This document shows positions 1 to 5,827 of a stretch of DNA of 5,827 nucleotides, piece by piece (positions within the stretch are counted from its first letter, which is position 1; every line of letters starts with the position of its first letter). The translations under genes were made by a program, and so were the position numbers. Source of the DNA: Deltaproteobacteria bacterium (GTDB lineage Bacteria; Desulfobacterota; DSM-4660; Desulfatiglandales; Desulfatiglandaceae); the NCBI GenBank assembly GCA_019307645.1, contig JAFDJF010000187.1:1-5827 (forward strand). The letters are read 5' to 3'. Below the pieces are notes generated by a model. The model was not told where the DNA came from, made no database searches, and worked only from the letters and a program-made list of their open reading frames with translations.

Positions 1-1323
1 CTCAACCGGTTGCACTTTCATCTGGACAGCCGAAGGTTCAACCCTGAAAACCCCGAGGAACGCTGTATCCTGAGATTCAGTTTTCAAACGCTCCATGCTC
101 TCAACATGAATATGAAAACCCGATATCAGGCGATTGTTGAACTTCTGAATCAACACCAGAATAACATGAACCCTGAGGAGGACGGTATTCTCTCGGAATC
201 ACTAAGAAATTTTTACAGAACCGAGGACGCAGAAAAACCGGAACAAATCATTTACACTGAAAATCCCGAATCCCTGTTTCCCACCCCTTTGATTCCTCTT
301 ACACCAGAATGGATATGGAACAGATCCCTGCCAATTAAAACCAGGGAAGTATGGATAGACGGACTCTTCACCTCGGAAACGCTGGATCTCATTCAGCAGA
401 ATATCACAGGGAATTTCAGGACATTGTCTACTTATAAACGGTATGATCCGGAAGTCCTTTTCTGGACCAGAGATTTCAGGACCCTTGTCAACTTGTCTTA
501 TGTGGTATATCTTTCAAAACAGATGGGAATCTCAACAAGACTGGCAACTGTGCTCTCCTTCCCTCTGGGACCCAATGCCATCAGTATCAGTGAAGCGGCT
601 TTGGCCTATCAAACGATCATGACAGGCCGGATTTATCCGATCGCTCTTGATGAAAACCTTTCAATGATCCCCATAATCACAAAAATCGTTGACAGGGAGG
701 GCGATATCCTGTGGGAGTTCAGGCCAAAACCTGTTATAATGTTATCCGGAAGGGTTTCCGGACTGGTTTCCGAAATATTAAGGAACGTCATGGAATCAGG
801 GACCGGACAGAAGGCAAAATATGAAGTGAACGTTTACGGGATACCCATCCCTTCTTTCGGGAAGACAGGGACCGCCAACCGGTTCACCAATTCCAGCTTT
901 GTGGGTTTCATTCCCGGTTCTAACGAAAATACAGGCCGGCTGGACATTCAAGAAGGGTACGTCATTGCCACTTATGTGGGTTATGATGACAACCGGCCCA
1001 TGAAGGCACAGCACCTGGCACTCTCTGGCGCATCAGGAGCCCTGCCCCTCTGGATTGACACAGCGAATGCCATAGTCGACGCCGATGAATACAAGAAAAA
1101 CATCCAGCCGGCAGATCTGGCATTTGATCCTGTTTCAAGCCTGTTATCGCAATTTGGTAACTTTCATTATATCCCAGTCTCTCCCCTGTCCGGACTCCCT
1201 GTCACTCACTCTGATGGGATACCGGCCACGCAGCGAATCGATGTGCTCGCTGATGTGGAGAAGCGCGGGGACATACTGGAACTAAAAAAGGATTTTATGC
1301 CGGTCGTAAGAGGATTCGAATGA
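1..1323 (+). CDS. Divergent class A penicillin-binding protein, C-terminal part (5' end outside window)
   Basis: This is the C-terminal 440 residues of a PBP1-like peptidoglycan synthase, with the frame open from base 1, so the true start lies upstream (residues numbered from base 1). The transpeptidase core is recognisable. FPLG near 187-190 is followed by an EAALAYQ helix and IVDREGDILWEF, the usual strand before the third motif. GKTGTAN places KTG at 288-290 (bases 862-870). Then come FVGFIPG and YVGYDDNRP, typical of the sheet after KTG. The position of SxN, 126 residues before KTG, reads LVN (162-164). No convincing SxxK lies about 60 residues before that; STYK at 143-146 is too close. 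FNPENPEE near residues 13-20 resembles the link after the GT51 transglycosylase domain, so that domain may lie just upstream. In known family members this domain crosslinks peptide stems in the periplasm. Activity here is uncertain because two motifs look changed. The gene overlaps the lipoprotein gene by 4 nt. Confidence 0.82.
   Translation, partial: LNRLHFHLDSRRFNPENPEERCILRFSFQTLHALNMNMKTRYQAIVELLNQHQNNMNPEEDGILSESLRNFYRTEDAEKPEQIIYTENPESLFPTPLIPLTPEWIWNRSLPIKTREVWIDGLFTSETLDLIQQNITGNFRTLSTYKRYDPEVLFWTRDFRTLVNLSYVVYLSKQMGISTRLATVLSFPLGPNAISISEAALAYQTIMTGRIYPIALDENLSMIPIITKIVDREGDILWEFRPKPVIMLSGRVSGLVSEILRNVMESGTGQKAKYEVNVYGIPIPSFGKTGTANRFTNSSFVGFIPGSNENTGRLDIQEGYVIATYVGYDDNRPMKAQHLALSGASGALPLWIDTANAIVDADEYKKNIQPADLAFDPVSSLLSQFGNFHYIPVSPLSGLPVTHSDGIPATQRIDVLADVEKRGDILELKKDFMPVVRGFE
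1308..1314 (+). promoter_or_regulatory. Ribosome binding site of the TPR lipoprotein gene
   Basis: AAGAGGA ends 5 nt before the ATG at 1320. It lies inside the last codons of the PBP gene. Together with the ATGA stop/start overlap, it supports the ATG at 1320 as the start and suggests translational coupling of the two genes. Confidence 0.6.
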
Positions 1324-2699
1324 AGAAAATAACAGGATATTGTTTGCTCCTTTTCCTGGTGCCAACCTTTGGGTGTCTGCCCGCCCAAAAGGTGCCTGTG
1401 CCCGCTGTCAAGTCAGTTGAAACAGACGACCAGGCGTTTTCCGGTGAAATCGAAAAAAGGATTCGTTTTCTTGACACCCTGCTTACGGAAAAAGATCTCT
1501 CGTACAGTGATAAAGAAATCGCCACAAATCTTCGGGATACCTACCAGTTGCTCGGTGAACTGTCATCATCCCGGCACCCCACCGAGGCTGATTATTCAAG
1601 TGTCATCCATGATCTTTTCAGATGTTTGAGCACTATCGACAAAAAATACTTTGATAAAGAAACAGGCGCAGCAGACGACCATGCGAGGAGTATCAGCCTT
1701 TTCTCTGAAAAAAGAGCCCTTATATTTGACGCCTATATGTCTGGAGACTTTCAGGGAGTCATTGCTTTATGCATTGAGATGAAAACAATTTTCGGTCCTG
1801 ACTCTCTCACTCCGGATATCGGACTTCTGTTTTCCCTGTCACTGGCCAGGAAAGGAATGCTCAATGAAGCCATAAATATCGGAGAGGGAGTTGGCAGAGA
1901 GCTTGAAACAAACCCGGATATTGTCCAGTTGAGAATTGGAATCGCTGAATGGTACCTGCTGCAGGGCCAACGGGAAAAAGCAATTTCAGTGTATGAAAAA
2001 CTTGCCGATACTCAGGATGAGAAAAGAATGGAAATCCAGGCGCTCAGCAGGAAAATCGCTGCAGCAGAAAGAAGAGGGTCAGTGGTGGGTCCAATCCAGG
2101 GCCGCACACCGTCTCAACGCGTGGAGAAAATGACCGTTGATAGTCTTCTCGAAGAGGTGGACAAGCTTCTTGAAGAGAACAGGTTCAGCGAAGCAAAGGC
2201 TTTGCTGATCATGAAGGAGCAAAAGGTTCATTCAACCGAAGCGGAGACTATCAATCAGGCCTATGGGAGACTGGAACTGGCAGAGGAAAATTATCTGGAA
2301 GAAAAAATATCCATGATTTCCATGAACAGGGACATGGAACAGGCTCGCAGACTCCTTGAGGAAGAAAGGTATGAAGAGGTCATTTCCAGGCTTGAAGCGC
2401 TTGAACCGAAGGAGGAGGACCGCCGGGAAATAAAGGAGTTGAAGCAATTTGATATTGAAAAACTGATTAACCGTGAAAGGAACAGGGCTGCAAAGATCTT
2501 CCTCACAGCGAAGGGAACCCAAGACCCTGCCAGGAAAGAAGGATACTTCCGTCAATGTCTGGAAATACTTAATGCTTTAAATGACAACTATCCGCTATCC
2601 CCTTTGAACCAAAAAGTAACATCTCACATGAAAATCGTAGAAGACGAGCTTGGCAAGCTCGAAGTGAGTACAGAGGCAGGGGAAACCAGAGATCAGTAA
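1320..2699 (+). CDS. TPR-type repeat lipoprotein, candidate partner of the upstream PBP
   Basis: This 459-residue protein starts with a short basic-hydrophobic signal and an imperfect lipobox, TFGC, with the acylated cysteine predicted at position 19. It would be a membrane-anchored periplasmic lipoprotein. Charged amphipathic helix pairs follow, with TPR-like spacing, at about 133-157, 167-195, 201-230, 280-298 and 338-362. The clearest is the repeat ending EKAISVYEKLA near 219-229. The C-terminal third is highly charged and probably helical. There is no recognisable catalytic motif, so a scaffold or binding role is likely. The ATG overlaps the PBP stop (ATGA), a strong sign of co-expression. 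TPR lipoproteins encoded beside class A PBPs are known activators in other bacteria (LpoP in Pseudomonas; LpoA also has a TPR-like domain), so a PBP-activator role is a reasonable inference but is not shown here. The last codons and the TAA stop are formed by a 7-bp repeat array. A BamD-like or general TPR lipoprotein is the alternative. Confidence 0.88.
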   Translation: MKKITGYCLLLFLVPTFGCLPAQKVPVPAVKSVETDDQAFSGEIEKRIRFLDTLLTEKDLSYSDKEIATNLRDTYQLLGELSSSRHPTEADYSSVIHDLFRCLSTIDKKYFDKETGAADDHARSISLFSEKRALIFDAYMSGDFQGVIALCIEMKTIFGPDSLTPDIGLLFSLSLARKGMLNEAINIGEGVGRELETNPDIVQLRIGIAEWYLLQGQREKAISVYEKLADTQDEKRMEIQALSRKIAAAERRGSVVGPIQGRTPSQRVEKMTVDSLLEEVDKLLEENRFSEAKALLIMKEQKVHSTEAETINQAYGRLELAEENYLEEKISMISMNRDMEQARRLLEEERYEEVISRLEALEPKEEDRREIKELKQFDIEKLINRERNRAAKIFLTAKGTQDPARKEGYFRQCLEILNALNDNYPLSPLNQKVTSHMKIVEDELGKLEVSTEAGETRDQ

Positions 2700-2733
2700 T
2701 CAGTATTCAGTAACCAGTGATCAGTGAACAATG
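2685..2733 (+). repeat. Degenerate heptamer tandem repeat (ATCAGTA type)
   Basis: A 7-bp period can be followed through ATCAGTA (2692), ATCAGTA (2699), TTCAGTA (2706), ACCAGTG (2713), ATCAGTG (2720) and AACAATG (2727). ACCAGAG at 2685 is a plausible diverged first unit. The two exact units lie at the lipoprotein stop codon (TAA, 2697-2699), and copies become less exact to the right. The array fills over half of the space between the convergent lipoprotein and kinase genes. Confidence 0.8.
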
Positions 2734-2764
2734 AATGCCGTTAAATTAAGCGCGGTTCTCAATA

Positions 2765-2782
2765 AGCTCAAGTATTTGGGCT
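2765..2782. terminator. Weak stem-loop between convergent genes (possible terminator)
   Basis: AGCTCAA (2765-2771) can pair with TTGGGCT (2776-2782) across a 4-nt loop, with one T-G wobble on the plus strand; on the minus strand the same position is a C-A mismatch. It overlaps the kinase stop codon. There is no clear T-run on either side, so intrinsic termination is doubtful. It is the only hairpin I can see in the 2700-2780 gap. Confidence 0.22.
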
Positions 2783-4697
2783 AGCCTCCCAGTAGTTCTT
2801 TGAGTTTATCAGATAACATCCCGAAAGCATACGGTTTTTGAATAAATCCCTGGGCACCTGCATCCAGGATTCCCTGGGCCGGGCCATCAATAGCGTATCC
2901 GCTGCAAACGATCACTTTCAAATCCGTCCTTGCTTCCTTGAGAAGCGGGTACAGTTTATCACCATCCATATCAGGCAGTCCGATATCCAGAATTGACAGA
3001 TCAATATCACCATCAAAAGTTCTGACAATGTTTATGGCTTCCTCGCCTGTTCTTGCCTCCAAAACCCGATAATTGAGTTTTTCTAACATAGTGCGGCAGA
3101 CTTCCAGGATCATATCTTCGTCTTCAATGATAAGTATGGTGCCGGACCCCTCCTCCAGTTGAGACTCTTTCTCTTTCATTCCTTTTTCCACGGCTTCGAC
3201 AGCAGGCAGGTAGAGCTGTACCAAAGTTCCCTTTTCCAATTCAGAGTCAACAGAAATCCACCCGCCATGGTTTTGAATAATACCATAGACCGCAGCCATA
3301 CCCAGCCCCCTACCCTGAAAGTTCGTGGTGAAAAATGGCTCGAACATTCTATTTTTTATTCCCTCATCCATGCCTTTTCCATCATCCTCCACGCTTAGGC
3401 AGGCATAGCAACCAGGCTCAAGATGAGCATGATGGTCTACGATATCTTCAATAGCAGAAGTGATTCGAATACAGCCCTTCCCTTCTATAGCCTCGGCAGC
3501 ATTGGATACCAGAGCAGACAGCACCATTTGCATCTGGGTAAAATCAGCCTCTATGTTATAATTAAGCTGTGGCAGATTTGACTCCATAAGGATTTCAGGA
3601 TTGATAGAATGCCGAATCAATGGGAGAGTGTCTTCTATAAAAGCGCTCAGGGACATGGTTTTAGGGTTATATTTTCCTCCCCGGGCATAGGCCAGCAACT
3701 GGCTTGTAAGGTGAGCCATCCGATAAGCAGCGTTCTTGATTGGTTCGGTATATTCAGCGTTATCGTTATCCTCGGGAGAACTCATTTTTAGAAGCTCAAT
3801 GTTTCCAGTAATAACAGAAAGTGCATTATTGAACTGATGTGCAATTCCCCCGGCCAGAGTAGCAATTGACTCCATCTTCTGGGCCTGCCGAAGCTGAGCC
3901 TCTATTCGCTTTCTCTCGCTGATATCGTTCATAATGATAATACCGGCCTTTTGGTCTTCGCCTTTGAGCTGTAAGATATTCAAGAGTATCCGTTTACCGT
4001 TTAATATCAATGGCGAATCCTCTCCTATTGTGTGTTGTACATCTCTACTCCCCTCGTCAATGAGGTTTTTTATGCCCTCCCGATGCGTCTCATGAAAAAG
4101 CTCTGTAAAAGACTGCGACAGTAACATTTCCTCAGGGATCCCGATTAACGAAACAGCAGCAGGATTGGCATTGACTATCCTGGCTTCAGGGTTGAGCTCA
4201 ATAATACCTTCAGACATATTGTCCAGTATGCGTTCAAGATGCCTTTTTGAAGACAAAAGTTCTCTGGTTACTTCCCGCTCATAAACATCGTCAAGGCCTA
4301 TCACCCCATTAGTCATTTTCCGCGGAGGGGCCAGATCCGACTGTTCCAGAGTAAAAAGAACATGTGGCGCCATTTTATTAAACGGCCCTTTGGCAATACA
4401 CGCGTCGGCGCCTAACTGTTTGAAATCCAGATCTTTCTCCGCAGCAATTCCGGAAAGGATAACAACATACACATCACTCATACCCGGCATGCTGCGAACA
4501 ATCCGGCACAACTTCTCTCCGGCGATGTTGGGCATCACAAGATCAACAAACATGACATCGGGGATGTGTTTTTTCAAAACATCCAGAGCGGAAAGACCGT
4601 CCTGAGCTGTCAAGACTTCATGCCCTTCCTTTTCAAGCAAATTGGTCATGAACTTCAGCATGACCGGATGGTTATCCACGACCAGGATCTTCTTCAT
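2781..4697 (-). CDS. Hybrid sensor histidine kinase, REC-PAS-HisKA-HATPase-REC
   Basis: This 638-residue protein has no membrane segment and is probably a cytoplasmic phosphorelay kinase. Residues 1-115 form a receiver domain with phosphoacceptor D52, S82 and K103; its acidic pocket is D8-N9 instead of the usual acidic pair. Residues 150-265 form a PAS domain (LDNMSEGIIELN, ending with an NDISERKRIE linker). HisKA follows with H287 in GGIAHQFNN, where the usual acidic residue after the histidine is Q. The HATPase has an N box at N399, G1 at DDGKGM (438-443), an F box at FEPFF (452-456) and G2 at GRGLGMAAVYG (462-472). A second receiver (520-638) carries E525/D526, D571, S599 and K621. Phosphate could pass from H287 to either receiver or to a separate protein; no output or DNA-binding domain is present. 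The start has a good SD (AAAGGA) six nt upstream. The signal sensed is unknown. Confidence 0.96.
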   Translation of the reverse strand: MKKILVVDNHPVMLKFMTNLLEKEGHEVLTAQDGLSALDVLKKHIPDVMFVDLVMPNIAGEKLCRIVRSMPGMSDVYVVILSGIAAEKDLDFKQLGADACIAKGPFNKMAPHVLFTLEQSDLAPPRKMTNGVIGLDDVYEREVTRELLSSKRHLERILDNMSEGIIELNPEARIVNANPAAVSLIGIPEEMLLSQSFTELFHETHREGIKNLIDEGSRDVQHTIGEDSPLILNGKRILLNILQLKGEDQKAGIIIMNDISERKRIEAQLRQAQKMESIATLAGGIAHQFNNALSVITGNIELLKMSSPEDNDNAEYTEPIKNAAYRMAHLTSQLLAYARGGKYNPKTMSLSAFIEDTLPLIRHSINPEILMESNLPQLNYNIEADFTQMQMVLSALVSNAAEAIEGKGCIRITSAIEDIVDHHAHLEPGCYACLSVEDDGKGMDEGIKNRMFEPFFTTNFQGRGLGMAAVYGIIQNHGGWISVDSELEKGTLVQLYLPAVEAVEKGMKEKESQLEEGSGTILIIEDEDMILEVCRTMLEKLNYRVLEARTGEEAINIVRTFDGDIDLSILDIGLPDMDGDKLYPLLKEARTDLKVIVCSGYAIDGPAQGILDAGAQGFIQKPYAFGMLSDKLKELLGG

Positions 4698-4703
4698 ATT
4701 TAT

Positions 4704-4709
4704 TCCTTT
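4704..4709 (-). promoter_or_regulatory. Ribosome binding site of the hybrid kinase
   Basis: On the minus strand AAAGGA ends 6 nt before the ATG at 4697. It supports this start and a full N-terminal receiver beginning MKKILVVD. Confidence 0.65.
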
Positions 4710-4777
4710 CTGATCAGACTGCTACAACTGCTCTGCCTTGAGAGCCCAATTGCCGAGAATGAACGTATGAATGACAG

Positions 4778-4803
4778 ATAATACGCTGTAGTTTTGTTGT
4801 CAA
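4778..4803 (-). promoter_or_regulatory. Candidate promoter of the hybrid kinase gene
   Basis: On the minus strand an exact TTGACA (4798-4803) lies just downstream of the rhomboid stop, and TATTAT (4778-4783) follows. The spacing is only 14 nt, short for sigma-70. At 17 nt the hexamer is TATCTG, which is weak. It may give the kinase its own transcription in addition to read-through from the rhomboid. The leader after it contains a small inverted repeat (GCTCT/AGAGC, 4730-4745) and a CTGATCAG palindrome (4710-4717) next to the SD. Confidence 0.35.
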
Positions 4804-4808
4804 ATGGT

Positions 4809-5510
4809 TTATTGTGCTCGCTTCCTTGAATAACGCCCTCTATTTCGCTTTCTCATTACAGCAATCAGAACCAGCCCTGAAACAAACCCTCCTATATGTG
4901 CAAACCAGGCAATACCCCCACCCGTCTGCGAGCCGTATTCTGAAAAACCGCTTAATACCTGTGCCAATATCCACAAACCCAGTACTATCAGTGCGGGAAG
5001 TTTTATTATTTTTGCGAACACAAATACTACAAAAAGTGTCTTTATTCGAGCTCCAGGAAAAAGATACAAATATGCAGCGAGAACACCTGCGATGGCGCCG
5101 CTTGCGCCTACGCTCGGCACTTTTGAATTGATATCCATAAATCCATGGACAACGGACGCCATCATCCCGCACATTACATAGAAAAACAAGTACTTCCCAT
5201 GACCCAGTCTGTCTTCGACATTATCACCGAAAATCCAGAGATAGAGCATATTACTGAGCAAATGGAGCCAGCCGCCGTGGATAAACATAGCAGTGAAAAT
5301 GGTAAACGGGATGGGGACAAGGTTCTCGGGACTTATGTCCACAAAATGAGACACCTCAAAAGGAATAAAACCCAATCGTAAAAACAGGTCTTGAGCGTCC
5401 CGGGACGCAAAATATATCTGATAGACAAAAATGTAAACATTTGTTATTATTAATAATATATTTATTATTGGAACAGTGGTCGAAGGGTTTTCATCTTTTA
5501 ACGGGATCAT
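4809..5510 (-). CDS. Rhomboid-family intramembrane serine protease
   Basis: This six-helix membrane protein (233 residues from the ATG at 5510) should cleave transmembrane substrates within the inner membrane. Hydrophobic segments lie near residues 14-34, 68-94, 106-124, 134-151, 158-186 and 200-218. Catalytic features are GASG with S137 in helix 4 and AHIGG with H205 in helix 6. The conserved H78-GGWLH83-xxx-N87 motif, which helps form the oxyanion hole, is present, as is the L1-loop WIFGDNVEDRLG that follows it. The C-terminal tail is basic. I chose ATG 5510 over an in-frame TTG two codons upstream because MIPLKDENPS is the usual family N-terminus and AGG sits 7 nt before the ATG. It precedes the kinase gene on the same strand with a 111-bp gap. 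Substrates cannot be inferred. Confidence 0.95.
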   Translation of the reverse strand: MIPLKDENPSTTVPIINILLIITNVYIFVYQIYFASRDAQDLFLRLGFIPFEVSHFVDISPENLVPIPFTIFTAMFIHGGWLHLLSNMLYLWIFGDNVEDRLGHGKYLFFYVMCGMMASVVHGFMDINSKVPSVGASGAIAGVLAAYLYLFPGARIKTLFVVFVFAKIIKLPALIVLGLWILAQVLSGFSEYGSQTGGGIAWFAHIGGFVSGLVLIAVMRKRNRGRYSRKRAQ

Positions 5511-5517
5511 GCACAAG

Positions 5518-5520
5518 CCT
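5518..5520 (-). promoter_or_regulatory. Weak ribosome binding site that favours ATG 5510 for the rhomboid
   Basis: CAGGC on the minus strand places AGG 7 nt from the ATG at 5510. The upstream TTG (5514-5516) would be only 1 nt from it, so the ATG is the better start. Confidence 0.45.
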
Positions 5521-5553
5521 GTTTATTTGGGCTTCAAAAAGTTGTTCCTCAGG

Positions 5554-5615
5554 GCCAGTCGAAGATACCGCTATTCGGGGGTCAGAGACAGATGGCCCGA
5601 ATTCGCATCACTGGC
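5554..5615 (-). promoter_or_regulatory. Structured leader of the rhomboid gene: nested inverted repeats
   Basis: The outer arms are GCCAGT (5554-5559) and ACTGGC (5610-5615). The inner arms are ATTCGGG (5573-5579) and CCCGAAT (5596-5602), which are perfect and enclose 16 nt. A competing pair, GGGCCA (5552-5557) with TGGCCC (5593-5598), uses bases of both stems, so two exclusive folds are possible. The predicted transcription start falls near 5613, so the element would be the first part of the mRNA leader. It matches no riboswitch class that I recognise. It could instead be a REP-like dispersed palindrome that landed here. Confidence 0.45.
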
Positions 5616-5619
5616 AAAA

Positions 5620-5648
5620 ACTATAAAACAGAACAAATTGTGAGTCAA
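5620..5648 (-). promoter_or_regulatory. Sigma-70-type promoter of the rhomboid gene
   Basis: On the minus strand TTGACT (5643-5648) is separated by exactly 17 nt from TATAGT (5620-5625), each hexamer one base from consensus. A start near 5613 would give a leader of about 100 nt before the ATG at 5510. This is the best promoter in the window. Confidence 0.65.
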
Positions 5649-5657
5649 TACAAAGCC

Positions 5658-5677
5658 TGCCACATGATGTTGTGGTA
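5658..5677. terminator. Hairpin followed by an AT-rich run upstream of the rhomboid promoter
   Basis: TGCCACA (5658-5664) pairs with TGTGGTA (5671-5677), with one G-T wobble and a 6-nt loop. On the plus strand it is followed by TTTTAAAAAT. No plus-strand gene ends here, so as a terminator it would only stop stray or antisense transcription. On the minus strand it could end a gene lying beyond the right edge, but the T-run there is poor. Confidence 0.25.
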
Positions 5678-5719
5678 TTTTAAAAATCTTGACATATCTA
5701 AATTTTATGTAACAGACTA

Positions 5720-5827
5720 AAGGTTCAAGGTTCAAGGTTCAAGGTTCAAGGTTCAAGGTTCAAGGTTCAAGGTTCAAGGTTCAAGGTTCAAGGTTCAAGG
5801 TTCAAGGTTCAAGGTTCAAGGTTCAAG
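5720..5827. repeat. Perfect heptamer tandem array (AAGGTTC), cut by the window end
   Basis: There are fifteen full copies of AAGGTTC plus 3 nt, without one mismatch, running off the right edge. The true length is unknown. The unit is not a multiple of three, so every frame would read the same seven-residue repeat (KVQGSRF on the plus strand). The unit contains no gene signal. The window or contig may end here because such arrays are hard to assemble. Confidence 0.97.

Noticed and set aside
136..147. SxxK nucleophile search hit STYK (nearby bases 427-438 encode STYK; this region has none)
   Set aside because: STYK lies only about 19 residues before the SxN position, against about 60 in the family, and is followed by a segment resembling the Y-x-P-x-N-Y-D loop rather than the nucleophile helix.
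796..1014. Minus-strand frame of 72 codons opposite the PBP KTG region
   Set aside because: It is a shadow of the conserved PBP frame; its product resembles no family.
2232..2555. Minus-strand frame of 107 codons inside the lipoprotein gene
   Set aside because: It lies wholly antisense to a well-supported gene and has no recognisable protein features or SD.
4814..5131. Plus-strand frame of 105 codons opposite the rhomboid gene
   Set aside because: The rhomboid frame carries all catalytic motifs, and the opposite frame has no domain or credible start.
5582..5608. Leader peptide gene of 8 codons (MRIRAICL) before the rhomboid
   Set aside because: It has no SD and begins about 5 nt from the predicted transcription start; such short frames arise by chance.
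5677..5720. Plus-strand promoter with an exact TTGACA (5689-5694) after an AT-rich run
   Set aside because: No acceptable -10 hexamer lies 16-18 nt downstream, and no plus-strand gene is visible before the window end.
5720..5827. CRISPR array or tRNA T-arm cluster
   Set aside because: The repeat is 7 bp with no spacers. GGTTCAA resembles a tRNA T-loop, but there is no acceptor or anticodon stem.

Overview
The window looks like a piece of a moderate-GC Gram-negative chromosome. A Desulfobacterota-like (former delta-proteobacterial) source is my best guess. The reasons are an outer-membrane-type lipoprotein, a cytoplasmic REC-PAS-HisKA-HATPase-REC hybrid kinase with an AHQFNN phosphoacceptor box, and intergenic heptamer tandem repeats. 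The taxonomic call rests on recognition only, since no alignment was possible.

Layout. Bases 1-2699 hold a two-gene plus-strand operon. The first gene is the 3' part of a divergent class A penicillin-binding protein (its start lies outside the window). The second is a TPR-type lipoprotein whose ATG overlaps the PBP stop codon (ATGA). A degenerate 7-bp tandem repeat starts inside the end of the lipoprotein gene and supplies its stop codon. Bases 2781-4697 hold a soluble hybrid histidine kinase on the minus strand, convergent with the operon. Upstream of it on the same strand, after a 111-bp gap, is a rhomboid-family intramembrane serine protease (4809-5510). The rhomboid has a good sigma-70-type promoter (TTGACT-17-TATAGT) and a roughly 100-nt leader with nested, mutually exclusive inverted repeats. 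The window ends inside a perfect heptamer array (AAGGTTC, at least 15 copies).

How the parts may work together. The PBP-lipoprotein pair resembles the known pairing of class A PBPs with outer-membrane lipoprotein activators (LpoA and LpoB in enterics, and the TPR-containing LpoP next to the PBP1b gene in Pseudomonas). The lipoprotein is therefore a candidate PBP partner. The visible transpeptidase domain keeps KTG but has LVN where SxN is expected, and no convincing SxxK, so it may be catalytically altered. The rhomboid and hybrid kinase are co-oriented, but nothing in the sequence links them functionally.

The items most worth following up are the PBP/lipoprotein pair with its degenerate active site, the structured rhomboid leader, and the two unrelated heptamer arrays. 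No mobile element, CRISPR array, tRNA or rRNA was found.
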